A DNA stretch of 64,000 bases from an uncultured Alphaproteobacteria bacterium (GTDB lineage: Bacteria > Pseudomonadota > Alphaproteobacteria > RF32 > CAG-239). The stretch lies in contig CALXTQ010000004.1 in NCBI GenBank assembly GCA_944391485.1, positions 124,001 through 188,000 on the forward strand, in the 5' to 3' direction. Numbering within the stretch: position 1 is the first letter of the stretch; each line of letters opens with the position of its first letter. The position numbers and the translations under genes were made by a program. The notes below the pieces were generated by a model. That model saw only the letters and a list, made by a program, of their open reading frames with translations, was not told where the DNA came from and did not search any database. Positions 34,023 to 43,844 of the stretch are shown in pieces.

Positions 34023-35834
34023 ATGCTGCGTTTTTTGTTTTTCTGCTCTTTGTTTTTGTTGTATCCGTTTCAGCCCCGCGCCGGCGTTGCGGAGGATCCG
34101 CAGTGGCTTGCTCTGGTGCATTATCGTCCGGCTTGGTTCGGCGGCGTCAGAAGTACGATCGATTCCGATAATTTCTTTGTCAGCCCGGAAGGCAAATATT
34201 CTCCCCGGAAAGAACTGGAAGCAACCATAGATCTGTTTGAAAATGGCGTTGACAAAGAGAAAAAATGCCTTTTTCCGGCGCGTTATCTTTTTTTGCGCAA
34301 AAAGGGGCTGCTTGACGCCGCTTTCCCGAAATGCGACGAATTTGAGCAGTTTAAGGATGATTTGCGCCCGGCCGGGGTAACCCTGCTGTTTACCGATGCT
34401 TTTATGAATAATCCGTCGTCTCTGTTCGGCCATACCCTGCTGCGGATTGATACCGGGCGGAAAGGAACGCAGCTTCTGGCGCACGGTATGAATTACGGCG
34501 CCTTTACGGCCGGTGAGGAAAACGGTTTTCTTTTTGCCCTACTGGGACTGACCGGCGGTTATTACGGCGGTTTTACGATTAAGCCGTATTATGACGTAAT
34601 CAATACATATAATAATCTTGAAAACCGGGATATTTGGGAACTGAGCCTGAATCTGACGCCTGAAGAGCTGGAGATGCTGGTGGCGCATTTGTGGGAAGTC
34701 GGGCAGACCCAAACAAGATACTTTTTTTTCAGCGAAAACTGTTCCTATATGCTGATGGAAACGCTTGATGTCGTTCGTCCGGAATTGAGGCTGGCGGACG
34801 CTTTTCCGGCGCAGACAATTCCGCTGGATACTTTGAAGGAAGTTTATGCCAGAGAAGGGCTGGTCGGAGAGGTTCGGTACCGGCCGTCGCGGCAGTCCAA
34901 AATCCGTCATCGCTTTACCCAGATGAATGAGGCGCAGAAAAAGGCTTATTTTGCGGCTGTGGAGGAGCAGAACTGGCGTTTGGACGGACTGGACGACAGC
35001 GAAAAGGCGGATGTCCTGGAAACGGCGTATCAGTATATTCAATACCGGTATGTGGCAAAGGAACTCGATCTGAAAGATTACCGAAAGCAGAGTTTTGAAG
35101 CCCTCGCGGCGCGGAGCCGTATTCGCAGCGTCGAACATTTTGAGGAGCTTAAGACGGGAAAATCTCCTCTGCGAACGCATGAGGCTATGCGCGCGGGGGC
35201 GGGGTTCGGCATAAGAAACGGGCAGGCTTTTCAGGAAATATCTTTCCGGCCGGCTTATCATTCTCTGACAGACAGAGGATACGGTTTTTTGCGCGGCGCA
35301 GAGATCAATTTTCTTAATGCGTCTTTCCGTCATTATGACAATACGGACAAATATGTGCTGCATAAGCTGGAAATTGCCGGCGTCAGGTCGCTTTCTCCCG
35401 CCGACAGGATGTTTGTGCCGCCGTCTTTTGCCATCGGCGCCGATATTTCGCGGGTGTTTAATCCCGAGAACGAAGAGGAAGGATATGCCTTTAATTTTCA
35501 GGCAGGCGGCGGCATAACCCTGGCTCTCACCGAAACGCTGTGGACTTACGGCATGATTAATTCCTATGCGTCTTACGGAGGTTTTCTGCCGCATAACCAA
35601 TGGGCGGGGCTCGGGGCGGCAGCCGGAATATTTGCCGATTTCAGCCGGCTGAGACTTTTGGCCGAGGCCGAAAAAGTCTGGGCAACCTCGCATTTTGCTC
35701 CGGTTTTCAAATACAGGGCGGAAGCTTCATACAGCCTGACGACGAATACCGCGGCGGCGCTGACATATGTTTATGACCGGAATTACGGTCATGATCTGAA
35801 TGAGTTTGCAGCCTCTTTCCGACTGTATTTTTAG
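34023..35834 (+). CDS. DUF4105 (Lnb-like periplasmic) protein with beta-barrel-like C-terminus
   Basis: A 603-residue exported protein. After a signal peptide (LRFLFFCSLFLLYPFQPRAG), residues 100-270 match the DUF4105/Lnb N-terminal periplasmic domain: FMNNPSSLFGHTLLRIDT, HGMNYGAFT, GGYYGGFTIKPYYD and YFFFSENCSYMLMETLD, with His and Cys as candidate catalytic residues of a papain-like fold. The C-terminal 200 residues show alternating beta strands ending in Phe (FAASFRLYF), as in an outer-membrane barrel. The exact activity is unknown. Confidence 0.85.
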   Translation: MLRFLFFCSLFLLYPFQPRAGVAEDPQWLALVHYRPAWFGGVRSTIDSDNFFVSPEGKYSPRKELEATIDLFENGVDKEKKCLFPARYLFLRKKGLLDAAFPKCDEFEQFKDDLRPAGVTLLFTDAFMNNPSSLFGHTLLRIDTGRKGTQLLAHGMNYGAFTAGEENGFLFALLGLTGGYYGGFTIKPYYDVINTYNNLENRDIWELSLNLTPEELEMLVAHLWEVGQTQTRYFFFSENCSYMLMETLDVVRPELRLADAFPAQTIPLDTLKEVYAREGLVGEVRYRPSRQSKIRHRFTQMNEAQKKAYFAAVEEQNWRLDGLDDSEKADVLETAYQYIQYRYVAKELDLKDYRKQSFEALAARSRIRSVEHFEELKTGKSPLRTHEAMRAGAGFGIRNGQAFQEISFRPAYHSLTDRGYGFLRGAEINFLNASFRHYDNTDKYVLHKLEIAGVRSLSPADRMFVPPSFAIGADISRVFNPENEEEGYAFNFQAGGGITLALTETLWTYGMINSYASYGGFLPHNQWAGLGAAAGIFADFSRLRLLAEAEKVWATSHFAPVFKYRAEASYSLTTNTAAALTYVYDRNYGHDLNEFAASFRLYF

Positions 35835-36703
35835 TTTTGGGGAAAGAGGGTGATTTTTTCTGCCGCGCCGCCGTTTTGCGGCAGTCCGCCCGCAAATTTG
35901 CGGGCTTCTTTTTTATGACTGCGGCCAAAAGTCTGGAGACGGAGGCAGAAGCCGTCCGGCGTAACGCCCGTCAGGTATGTCGTTTTTTCCTTGTCGCAGT
36001 CGCAGATCAGAAACGGGCTGCCGTTAATCTTTTCTATGACGCAGGCGGATAAGGGAATGTCTCTGCCGGTCAGCGGCCGCAGTACCAGTCCGGCTGTTTC
36101 CGCTTTGCCGCGGAGGCGGTCCATATAATCGGTCAGGGCTGCGGCCAGTTCAGAGTCCTGCTCAAGGGTAAATTTGAGAGCGCGGCTGTCCGTTTCCGCC
36201 GTAATTCTGTCGTGAAGGGCGTTTTTATTCTGCCGCTCTGCAGGGATGTCCGGGGCGTTTTGCGGCGCTGATACGCTTTGACTGCCGGGGAGGACAGAAG
36301 GGATATCGTTGTCGGGCGGAGTTTTTTCGCCGGACATTTGCCAGGTAGGGGAGTTTGTCTTATTTTGCAATACGGACGCGTTGATTTCACTGATGTTTTT
36401 TTCTATCTCGCGCGCCATTTGGGAAGCCGCTTTGGAGAATGTTCCGTTTTCTTCCATAGCTTTCATGACCGGAGCCAAAGAGTCGAGTATCTGCGCCATG
36501 CTCTCGGACATGGTCTGCGCAACTTCGGGCATGACTTTTTCAAGAGTGCGGTTCATGTTCTGCAGGGACTCTTCCATGGCCTGATTTGAACCGGTGACGG
36601 CCCGTTCGATTTCCGGCGTTATCAGCTCTTCGTCCGCAGAGGCCGCCCAGACGTTTTCTGCCGCCAGAAACACCGACAGCATCAGAGATAAGGTGCGTTT
36701 CAT
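35831..36703 (-). CDS. Exported protein of unknown function
   Basis: A 290-residue protein with a signal peptide (KRTLSLMLSVFLAAENVWA). Residues 25-115 look helical and coiled-coil-like with many Met, Glu and Ser. A Pro/Ser/Asn-rich linker and a C-terminal globular segment (about 185-290) with a CDCDK element follow. The start at 36703 is fixed by the signal peptide; the frame extends 57 nt further upstream. It converges on the DUF4105 gene with a 4-nt overlap. No family is recognised. Confidence 0.5.
   Translation of the reverse strand: MKRTLSLMLSVFLAAENVWAASADEELITPEIERAVTGSNQAMEESLQNMNRTLEKVMPEVAQTMSESMAQILDSLAPVMKAMEENGTFSKAASQMAREIEKNISEINASVLQNKTNSPTWQMSGEKTPPDNDIPSVLPGSQSVSAPQNAPDIPAERQNKNALHDRITAETDSRALKFTLEQDSELAAALTDYMDRLRGKAETAGLVLRPLTGRDIPLSACVIEKINGSPFLICDCDKEKTTYLTGVTPDGFCLRLQTFGRSHKKEARKFAGGLPQNGGAAEKITLFPQN
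35888..35914 (+). terminator. Terminator of the DUF4105 gene, inside the convergent gene
   Basis: Perfect 18-nt palindrome GCCCGCAAA/TTTGCGGGC followed by TTCTTTTTT on the plus strand. It lies within the 3' coding end of the minus-strand gene. Confidence 0.8.
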
Positions 36704-36845
36704 CTTTTTTCTCCCAAAATCCTTTTTTATTTGATATAGGCAATTTAAATCAGGAATCACAGTCTGGCAAAGAAAATTTTAATCGTTGATTTTTTAAGCG
36801 GATGCTAGTATCTTCAAGGCAATTGCAAAATTGAGGAGAAAACAG

Positions 36846-37298
36846 ATGTTGAGAGAAGAACTGCAAAAGGCTTTGAAAGAATCGATGCTGAACAAAGATA
36901 CGGACACCGTCAGTGCTGTCCGGCTGATTATTGCCGGCATGAAGGAAAAAGACGTTGACGCCCGTGGCAAGGGGCTGAAGGAAGCCAGCGATACCGATCT
37001 GCTGTCCATGATGCAGAGCATGATCAAACAGAGAAATGATTCAATCAAAATGTATGTTGAAGGAAACCGCGAGGATCTGGCGGCGAAGGAACGCAAGGAA
37101 ATCAGCGTTATTGAACGCTTTCTGCCCAAACAGATGAGCGATGCCGAAATTGAGGCCGCCATCAAAAGCATAATTGCCGACACGGGAGCGTCTTCAATGA
37201 AGGATATGGGCAAAGTCATGGGCGCCCTGAAAGCAAAGTATGCCGGACAGCTTGATTTTGGCAAAGCCAGCGGCATGATTAAAAACTTTTTGGGTTAA
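36846..37298 (+). CDS. GatB/YqeY domain protein
   Basis: A 150-residue YqeY-type protein, related to the tail domain of GatB that binds tRNA in the amidotransferase; the free-standing form has no settled role. Motifs are REELQKALKESMLNKD, AVRLIIAGMKEKDVD, IERFLPKQMSDAEIEA and DMGKVMGALKAKYAGQLDFG. GAGGAG lies 7 nt before the ATG. It precedes dnaG and rpoD, the usual alphaproteobacterial order. Confidence 0.93.
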   Translation: MLREELQKALKESMLNKDTDTVSAVRLIIAGMKEKDVDARGKGLKEASDTDLLSMMQSMIKQRNDSIKMYVEGNREDLAAKERKEISVIERFLPKQMSDAEIEAAIKSIIADTGASSMKDMGKVMGALKAKYAGQLDFGKASGMIKNFLG

Positions 37299-37409
37299 AG
37301 AAAGTTTTGCCGCCGGAAAACGGTTTCGGCAAAAAAGTTTGCCGGAGCCGCTTCCGGACCGGGCAGACCATAAAAAATCCGGCGGAAAGCTTCAGAGGTA
37401 AACAATCAG

Positions 37410-39233
37410 GTGGCATCGGCAGATCTGCAGAAATTTTTAGACGAACTGCGTTCCAGAATATCAATAGTGGACGTGGTGGGCGCGAAAGTCAAGCTGACTC
37501 GCAAAGGGCGCGAGTATACGGCCTGTTGTCCGTTTCATAATGAAAAGACTCCTTCCTTTACGGTAAATGAGGCCAAAGGTTTTTACCACTGTTTTGGCTG
37601 CGGCGCGCACGGAGATATCATTAAATTTGAGATGGAAGCCAACAATCTGCCGTTTATGGATGCCGTGCAAAAACTGGCAAACAAGGCAGGACTGCAGGTT
37701 CCGCAGCTGCGGCACGAGGATCATGAAGCCATTGAGAAACGCAACTCGCTTTATGACATTATGGAGCTGGCGGCCAGATTTTTTGAAAAATGTCTCCGGC
37801 TGCCGGAAGGGCGCCAGGGGCTGGAGTATTTTTACCGTCGCGGTTTTGATGACGAGATTATCGCAAAGTTTCGTCTCGGGTATGCTCCCGGAAACAATGG
37901 TCTGAAAGCCCTTCTGGCCTCAAAGGGAATTGCCGAAAAGGAGATGGCGGAACTCGGGCTTATTGCCGTTCCCGAAGATAAAAGCCGCCGTCCGCACGAT
38001 TTTTTCCGCGAGAGAGTTATTATTCCGATTATGGATAAGCGGGGCAGGGTCATTGCTTTCGGCGGTCGCATCATGGGAGACGGACAGCCGAAATATCTGA
38101 ACTCTCCCGAAACGCCGGTATTTAACAAACGCCGGGTGCTTTATAATCTGAATTATGCCCGCGACGAGGCTTTTGCCGCCCGGAATATTATTATCTGCGA
38201 AGGCTATATGGACGTGATTGCCATGGATAAGTACGGTATCGGCTATGCCGTGGCTCCGTTGGGAACGGCATTGACCGAGGATCAGATTCAGGAAGCGTGG
38301 CGTGTCTGTCCGCAGCCGACGCTTTGTTTCGACGGCGACAATGCCGGCATTCGCGCGGCCGTTCGTTCGGTTGACCGGGCGCTGCCGATTTTGAAAGCAG
38401 GCTATTCTACAAAATATGTTTTTCTGCCCGATAAGATGGATCCTGACGAATTTTTGAAAGCCAGGGGCCGCGACGAGTTTTTGAAAGTTATCGGCGATAC
38501 GGTTCCTCTGGCGGAACTGGTATGGCGCAAAAATATCCAGAGCAAGGATTTATCGACTCCGGAACAGAAGGCCCTGCTTGAAAAAAACATTATGGAAGAG
38601 GTTGGCAAAATTGCCGACGAAAAAGTCCGCGGTTATTATGTTCAGGAAATGCAGAACCGGATTTACAACGAACTCGGGCGCGGTTCATGGAAAAAACTGC
38701 GGCGCCAGTCGGCCGGAAAACTCGCGGCTTCCGGAACCGGAAATGTTTCGCGTCCGGTGTCGCTGCGCGCCAAAACCAGTCTGGACGAACTGGTTTTAAA
38801 ATTTGTTCTGGCCGCGTTTGTTTATTATCCGGAACTGGTGCCGGAATATGAAGAAAAAATGGCCATGTTTGAAATCGGCAACAGCCGCCTGCGGGAGATG
38901 CTGGATACCATGGTAGACATCTGCAACGGCAGCGACGGCATTGCCTTTGCGGATATGTACAGGATTTTGGGAGAGAAGGGATTTGCCAAAGATCTGACCG
39001 CTTTGTGGGAGCTGGAAATGCTTAAGCAGCAAAATCCTTATCTGCCGAAGATTCGCCGGGAAATCGACACCAAAATCACCGAAGTCCAGCTCAAACAATT
39101 GGAGGCGGAGATCCGCGAATGCATGAGGGTTATTGAAGTTTCCGAGTCGTTTCCCGAAGACGTTTATAAACGCTATGAATCCCTTAAAAAAGAAAAAGAC
39201 GCGCTTCTGGATATGCAGAACCAGCCGGAATAA
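37410..39233 (+). CDS. dnaG: DNA primase
   Basis: A 607-residue primase that makes RNA primers for replication. The zinc ribbon (CCPFHNEKTPSF then YHCFGCGAHGD) is at residues 30-65, and the RNA-polymerase and TOPRIM core has FGGRIMGDGQPKYLNSPET, CEGYMDVIAM and CFDGDNAG. The C-terminal helicase-binding region is divergent. The start is GTG with AGAGG upstream. It is transcribed with yqeY and precedes rpoD. Confidence 0.97.
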   Translation: MASADLQKFLDELRSRISIVDVVGAKVKLTRKGREYTACCPFHNEKTPSFTVNEAKGFYHCFGCGAHGDIIKFEMEANNLPFMDAVQKLANKAGLQVPQLRHEDHEAIEKRNSLYDIMELAARFFEKCLRLPEGRQGLEYFYRRGFDDEIIAKFRLGYAPGNNGLKALLASKGIAEKEMAELGLIAVPEDKSRRPHDFFRERVIIPIMDKRGRVIAFGGRIMGDGQPKYLNSPETPVFNKRRVLYNLNYARDEAFAARNIIICEGYMDVIAMDKYGIGYAVAPLGTALTEDQIQEAWRVCPQPTLCFDGDNAGIRAAVRSVDRALPILKAGYSTKYVFLPDKMDPDEFLKARGRDEFLKVIGDTVPLAELVWRKNIQSKDLSTPEQKALLEKNIMEEVGKIADEKVRGYYVQEMQNRIYNELGRGSWKKLRRQSAGKLAASGTGNVSRPVSLRAKTSLDELVLKFVLAAFVYYPELVPEYEEKMAMFEIGNSRLREMLDTMVDICNGSDGIAFADMYRILGEKGFAKDLTALWELEMLKQQNPYLPKIRREIDTKITEVQLKQLEAEIRECMRVIEVSESFPEDVYKRYESLKKEKDALLDMQNQPE

Positions 39234-39311
39234 AAAACGGCGAAAGCCTGAAATTTGTAGACTCGCCGGCTTGCGCAGGCGAGGAAGAGATATTATATTG
39301 AAAAGCAGGTG

Positions 39312-39340
39312 TTGACAAATGCGTCAGAACTAAGTAAAAA
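39312..39340 (+). promoter_or_regulatory. Promoter candidate for rpoD
   Basis: TTGACA (39312-39317), a 17-nt spacer and TAAAAA (39335-39340), about 80 nt upstream of the rpoD ATG, which would give rpoD a promoter separate from dnaG. Confidence 0.5.
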
Positions 39341-39419
39341 ATGCCTGCTAGCAATATATGTTTATCCTGCGCAAAGCGGGAATGATTATGATTAAAAAAT
39401 CGATTTTTTAAGGAACGTC

Positions 39420-41486
39420 ATGTCAGATACAGAAAATCAAGACTTTTATGATGGCAATGGTGTCGATGCGCCGTTGATTGATTCATTGGGCAGTGCCGTT
39501 AAAAGACTTATCGACAAGGGTAAGGTGCGCGGCTATATTACGGTTGAAGAACTGAACCGGGCTCTGCCGCCGGAAAAAGAATCGTCCGAGCAGATTGAGG
39601 ATATTATGTCGGAAATCTCCGATATGGGTGTCAGCATTATTTCGGAATCGGATGCCGATAATTTTGAACCTGACGTGATTGAGGAAGAGGAAGAATTCGA
39701 CGAATCCGGAAACTTTGACGAAAAAGACCTCGGACGTTCCGATGATCCGGTCAGAATGTACCTGAAAGAGATGGGAACGGTTGAACTGCTTTCCCGCGAG
39801 GGGGAAATTGCCATTGCCAAGCGCATTGAGGCTGGAAAAACCGTTATGATTGACGGTCTGTGCGAAAGTCCCATGACGCTGAAGGCAATTGCCGGCTGGC
39901 GCGACGACCTTCTGGAAGGCCGTATGCAGCTGCGCGATATCGTCGATCTGGAAATGATGTACGGCGATGATCCTGAAGCTCTGGCATATGAAGAGGATGA
40001 GGCTCCGGTCGATGATCTGGAAAAAGTTGCCGAAGAGCTGGCTACGAAAGAAAATCTCGACGATATTGACGACGATCTGGAAGACGATATGGAGCTTGAG
40101 GATACGGTCGACGACGAGGTTGACGAGGAAGACGAGGACGTTTCGGCCGGCGAAGGCGAAGAAGGAACAGCCGTGTCTCCCGAAGACGATGAGGATGACG
40201 GCGGGGCAGGGCGCGCGTCTGCGTCCGTATCGGCTATGGAAGAAGCTCTTCTGGAACCGGTTCTGGAGATTCTGACAAAGATTTCAAGCTATTACGATGA
40301 TCTGAAAAAAATTCAGAATCAGCGTGTTGAGGCTATTTTGGCCGGAAAATGCATCAGTTCCGCCGTGGAGAAAAAGTATCTCCAGGTTAAAAAAGAGCTG
40401 GTCGAGCTGATGAGCTCTATTCATCTGAACGCTACCCGCATCGAGCAGCTGGTTGAACAGCTTAACGGTCTGAACAAGCGTCTGATGGGGCTGGAAGGAA
40501 AACTGCTGCGTTATGCCATGTCCTGCAAAATTCGCCGTGAGGATTTTCTGGAAGTTTATCAGAAGTCGGAACTGGATCCGAACTGGATTGAGAACATTTC
40601 GCATAAGAAAGATAAACACTGGCAGGCTTTTGTCGAGAAATACGGCGTCGAAATTGCCGATCTGCGCGACAGCGTAGCCAAAATGGCTCAGGAGTGCGGT
40701 CTGCCGATTACGGAATACCGTAAAATGGTCGATACCATCAAAAAAGGTGAAAGAGAAGCGGAGAGAGCCAAAAAGGAAATGATTGAGGCGAATCTGCGTC
40801 TGGTTATTTCCATTGCCAAGAAATATACAAACCGCGGTTTGCAGTTTCTGGATCTGATTCAGGAAGGAAATATCGGTCTGATGAAAGCCGTTGATAAGTT
40901 CGAGTACCGCCGCGGATACAAGTTTTCTACTTACGCGACCTGGTGGATCCGGCAGGCGATTACGCGTTCGATTGCCGATCAGGCCAGAACTATCCGCATT
41001 CCGGTGCATATGATAGAGACCATCAACAAGCTGGTGCGGACATCACGCCAGATGCTTTCGGAGATGGGGCGCGAACCTGTTCCCGAAGAACTGGCCGAGC
41101 GGTTGTCCATGCCGTTGGAAAAGGTTCGCAAAGTTATGAAAATAGCCAAGGAACCGGTTTCGCTGGAAGCTCCGGTCGGAGATGAGGAAGATTCTTCTCT
41201 GGGTGATTTTATTGCGGATGACAGCGCTTTGCAGCCTCTGGATTCCGCGATCCATTCAAATCTGAAAGAAACCTGCACCCGTATTCTGTCGTCATTGACG
41301 CCGCGCGAAGAACGTGTGCTGCGCATGCGTTTCGGCATAGGCATGAATACCGACCATACTCTGGAAGAGGTCGGACAGCAGTTTAACGTTACGCGCGAAC
41401 GTATCCGCCAGATTGAGGCCAAAGCTCTGCGCAAGCTGAAACATCCGTCACGCTCGCGTAAGTTGAGGAGCTTTTTGGACAATTAA
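39420..41486 (+). CDS. rpoD: RNA polymerase sigma-70 factor RpoD
   Basis: A 688-residue primary sigma factor. Region 1.1 is at residues 15-90 and region 1.2 has [25 protein letters not shown] very acidic non-conserved insert (about 185-265, runs of Asp and Glu) follows. Region 2 has [37 protein letters not shown] and [10 protein letters not shown]. Regions 3 and 4 end with [16 protein letters not shown] and [20 protein letters not shown] elements. It recognises the TTGACA/TATAAT-type promoters seen elsewhere in the window. Confidence 0.98.
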   Translation: MSDTENQDFYDGNGVDAPLIDSLGSAVKRLIDKGKVRGYITVEELNRALPPEKESSEQIEDIMSEISDMGVSIISESDADNFEPDVIEEEEEFDESGNFDEKDLGRSDDPVRMYLKEMGTVELLSREGEIAIAKRIEAGKTVMIDGLCESPMTLKAIAGWRDDLLEGRMQLRDIVDLEMMYGDDPEALAYEEDEAPVDDLEKVAEELATKENLDDIDDDLEDDMELEDTVDDEVDEEDEDVSAGEGEEGTAVSPEDDEDDGGAGRASASVSAMEEALLEPVLEILTKISSYYDDLKKIQNQRVEAILAGKCISSAVEKKYLQVKKELVELMSSIHLNATRIEQLVEQLNGLNKRLMGLEGKLLRYAMSCKIRREDFLEVYQKSELDPNWIENISHKKDKHWQAFVEKYGVEIADLRDSVAKMAQECGLPITEYRKMVDTIKKGEREAERAKKEMIEANLRLVISIAKKYTNRGLQFLDLIQEGNIGLMKAVDKFEYRRGYKFSTYATWWIRQAITRSIADQARTIRIPVHMIETINKLVRTSRQMLSEMGREPVPEELAERLSMPLEKVRKVMKIAKEPVSLEAPVGDEEDSSLGDFIADDSALQPLDSAIHSNLKETCTRILSSLTPREERVLRMRFGIGMNTDHTLEEVGQQFNVTRERIRQIEAKALRKLKHPSRSRKLRSFLDN

Positions 41487-41511
41487 TGTCTTTTTTGCTA
41501 TATAAAGACGG

Positions 41512-41540
41512 CACCCGGAAGATTTCCGGGTGTTTGTTTA
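41512..41540 (+). terminator. Rho-independent terminator of rpoD
   Basis: Perfect 9-bp stem CACCCGGAA/TTCCGGGTG with a GAT loop and a T-rich tail, 25 nt after the stop. Confidence 0.88.
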
Positions 41541-41738
41541 TGTATTTCCGGTGCCGCCGGCTGGCGTGCGTGCGTTTTTAAAAGTTTTAGGATACCGTTA
41601 AGCTGGAGACTGCACGACAGGCAGAATGTCTGAGGAGTGGAATTATTTACGCGCTTTTTTTTGAAAACGACGAGTTGACAATCGGGTAAATTTCCTGCAA
41701 AACAAAAAGAGATAAAAACAAATCGAACCGAGGACTAA

Positions 41739-42197
41739 ATGACTGGCGACTATAACAGCGAAGACAAAAGCATAATGAAAATTTCAGCGCAGGCAAAAAA
41801 TAAATCAAGACTGCAGGAACTAATCGATTTTGTGAAGATTTCAGGCTATAAAAAAGTAGGAGTGGCCAATTGCAAAGGCGTGCAGAAATATGCCGACAGA
41901 TTTGTTGCCCTGCTGAGAAAAAGCGGCTTGGAGGTTTTTGCCGTAAACTGCCGGGAGAGCGGGCTGGACGCCTGCCAAATCTGCGAGGACATGCATGGTC
42001 CCTGCTGCGATCCTGTTTCGCAGGCTGGTTATTTGAATGAAATGAAAACGGATTTTAACATAAATTTCGGTTTGTGTCTCGGGCACGGTCTGTTGTTTCA
42101 AAAATATTCCAAAGCGCCCGTTACGACCTTTTTGGTAAAGGATTTTGCCCATAATCATAATGTTATGGATTATTTGACGGAAGAAAATAATGATTGA
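41739..42197 (+). CDS. DUF1847 Cys-rich protein
   Basis: A 152-residue protein matching DUF1847 (putative metal-binding protein). It has GYKKVGVANCKGVQKYA, a Cys-rich stretch (DACQICEDMHGPCCDPVSQAGYLNE) and the C-terminal NFGLCLGHGLLFQKYSKAPVTTFLVKDFAHNHNV. The Cys residues probably bind a metal. Its stop overlaps the IMPase start by 8 nt. An internal ATG at codon 13 is an alternative start. Confidence 0.82.
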   Translation: MTGDYNSEDKSIMKISAQAKNKSRLQELIDFVKISGYKKVGVANCKGVQKYADRFVALLRKSGLEVFAVNCRESGLDACQICEDMHGPCCDPVSQAGYLNEMKTDFNINFGLCLGHGLLFQKYSKAPVTTFLVKDFAHNHNVMDYLTEENND

Positions 42198-43017
42198 AGA
42201 GATTAAAAGATTTATAAAAGAAGCCGGGGCTTATTCTCTGGAGAAGAGGCACCGCGAAGAACACCAGTATAATTACAAACAGGACGGCGAGGCGGCAAGA
42301 TCTTTGGTTACGGAAGTCGATCTGGAGATCAGCAGAAGATTTAAGCAGTTTGTCGAGCAACAGTTTTTTGACCTGAATTGTATTATCATTGATGAAGAAA
42401 GCGTTTCGGCGTATGAGGAAAACGTATTTGACCTGGTTGAAGGAAGCGATTATCAGTTTGTCATAGATCCGATTGACGGGACGATTAATTATGCCGCGGA
42501 TATTCCGCTGTACGGAATTTCGATCGGCGTGTTGAAAAAAGGAAAGCCCTGGCGCGGATTTTTATATGCGCCGGCATTGGGGGAACTGGTTTATACTGAC
42601 GGCGAAAAAGTTTATTTTGAAAAAGGAGAGGAGGTCCGGCAGCTGGCTGAAAAGGAATTTTCTTCTTCCAAGGTTGTGCTGGCGCATCAGTGGGATATTG
42701 ATATTTTTGACAACCATTTTGCGGGTCGGCTTATTGTGGAAGATTATTTTTCGGCCGTGGTTAATCTGATGTTTTTTGCCTTAGGCAGAGTAAAGGGGGT
42801 TTTTGCCAGGGCCTATATCTGGGATTTATCTGCGGCAATGGCAATCTGCCGGGTTTTGGGAGCAGGCTTTTTTGATTATGAGACAGGTGGCGAAATGACC
42901 GCTTTTTCGCGAGAATTCTTTGAAAACAGCTGTAAATCCAAAAAATTGCATATTGTTTGTTTTCCTGAAGAGCTGGAAAGAGTTAAGAGCGTCAGCAGAT
43001 GTCAGCGCAAAGGCTAA
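42190..43017 (+). CDS. Inositol monophosphatase-family phosphatase
   Basis: A 275-residue IMPase/SuhB/CysQ-type sugar or nucleotide phosphatase. Metal-binding motifs are Glu-Glu in IIIDEESV, DPIDGTINYAADIPLYGISIG near residue 95, and WDLSAAMAICRVLGAG near the C-terminus. The exact substrate cannot be told from the sequence. It is coupled to the DUF1847 gene and followed by a tRNA with its own promoter. Confidence 0.88.
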   Translation: MIEEIKRFIKEAGAYSLEKRHREEHQYNYKQDGEAARSLVTEVDLEISRRFKQFVEQQFFDLNCIIIDEESVSAYEENVFDLVEGSDYQFVIDPIDGTINYAADIPLYGISIGVLKKGKPWRGFLYAPALGELVYTDGEKVYFEKGEEVRQLAEKEFSSSKVVLAHQWDIDIFDNHFAGRLIVEDYFSAVVNLMFFALGRVKGVFARAYIWDLSAAMAICRVLGAGFFDYETGGEMTAFSREFFENSCKSKKLHIVCFPEELERVKSVSRCQRKG

Positions 43018-43025
43018 AAAAGAGC

Positions 43026-43054
43026 TTGACTAACGGCCATATTTGGCATATTTT
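43026..43054 (+). promoter_or_regulatory. Promoter of tRNA-Ile
   Basis: TTGACT (43026-43031), a 17-nt spacer and TATTTT (43049-43054), giving a start just before the tRNA at 43069. Confidence 0.75.
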
Positions 43055-43068
43055 CTGGGGTAGCTTAA

Positions 43069-43145
43069 GGGCCCTTAGCTCAGTTGGTTAGAGCAGGCCG
43101 CTCATAACGGTCTGGTCGCAGGTTCGAGTCCTGCAGGGCCCACCA
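43069..43145 (+). tRNA. tRNA-Ile2 (anticodon CAT, lysidine-type)
   Basis: Cloverleaf with acceptor GGGCCCT/AGGGCCC, anticodon stem GGCCG/CGGTC around CTCATAA (CAT at 43103-43105), T-arm GCAGG TTCGAGT CCTGC, and encoded ACCA. The body resembles the AUA-decoding tRNA-Ile, whose C34 is changed to lysidine by TilS, rather than initiator or elongator Met. Confidence 0.88.
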
Positions 43146-43147
43146 AT

Positions 43148-43178
43148 AAAAAAATGCTCCTTTATGGAGCATTTTTTT
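43148..43178 (+). terminator. Terminator after tRNA-Ile2
   Basis: ATGCTCC/GGAGCAT stem flanked by an A-run and seven T, directly after the tRNA. Confidence 0.92.
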
Positions 43179-43226
43179 ATTGGTGGGGCTGAGCTGTTAA
43201 AGAGCGAGTATTAAGAGGAGGATAAG

Positions 43227-43784
43227 ATGACCGAAAAGGAAAAAATGCTGCGGGGGCTTTTGTATGATGCCAATTATGATCGGGAGCTGATGACGGAGCG
43301 GCGGCGGTGTAAGCAATTGTGCTTTGCCTATAACCATATGCCTTATGAACAAACGGAAGAAAGATACAAACTTCTGGAAAGAATTTTCGGAAAGACGGGA
43401 AAAAACTGCACGGTGGAACCGGCTTTTCAGTGCGACTACGGATATAATATCAGGGTCGGCGATAATTTTTATGTTAATCATAACAGTGTTTTTCTCGATG
43501 CCGCGCCGATTACGTTCGGCGATAATGTTTTTATCGGGCCGAACTGCGGATTTTATACGGCTAACCATCCTTTGGATGTCGGGCAGAGAAACCGGGGATT
43601 GGAAACGGCAAAACCGATAACCGTGGGAAATAATGTCTGGATCGGCGGAAACGTGTGCGTTCTCAGCGGCGTTACAATCGGAGACAATACGGTTGTCGGC
43701 GCTGGAAGCGTCGTTACGAAAGATATTCCGGCGAATGTCGTTGCCGCCGGGAATCCCTGCAGAGTTATCAGGAATAATATTTAA
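43227..43784 (+). CDS. Maltose/galactoside O-acetyltransferase-type sugar acetyltransferase
   Basis: A 185-residue left-handed beta-helix acetyltransferase of the Maa/LacA/NodL group. The N-terminal helical cap has EKEKMLRGLLYDANYDREL. Hexapeptide repeats follow with CDYGYNIRVGDNFYVNHN, the catalytic His in YTANHPLD, GNNVWIGGNVCVLSGVTIGDNTVVGAGSVVTKDIP and the terminal AAGNPCRVIR. It acetylates a sugar with acetyl-CoA; its physiological target is unknown. Confidence 0.93.
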   Translation: MTEKEKMLRGLLYDANYDRELMTERRRCKQLCFAYNHMPYEQTEERYKLLERIFGKTGKNCTVEPAFQCDYGYNIRVGDNFYVNHNSVFLDAAPITFGDNVFIGPNCGFYTANHPLDVGQRNRGLETAKPITVGNNVWIGGNVCVLSGVTIGDNTVVGAGSVVTKDIPANVVAAGNPCRVIRNNI

Positions 43785-43844
43785 CCGCCGGCTGTCAGAA
43801 AACAGCGCGGAATGCGTTTGCCGGAATGAGGGAAGAGGCGGAAG

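Noticed and set aside
33570..34484. 304-codon minus-strand frame opposite DUF3015/DUF4105
   Set aside because: Spans two real genes and their terminator; antisense shadow.
34539..35693. 384-codon minus-strand frame opposite the DUF4105 gene
   Set aside because: Its translation is Arg/Gln/His-rich and without motifs, while the plus strand has a signal peptide and the DUF4105 signature.
43069..43145. CAT-anticodon tRNA read as tRNA-Met
   Set aside because: Acceptor, D-arm and anticodon-stem sequences resemble the AUA-decoding tRNA-Ile2 more than initiator or elongator Met; confirmation would need identity-element scoring.
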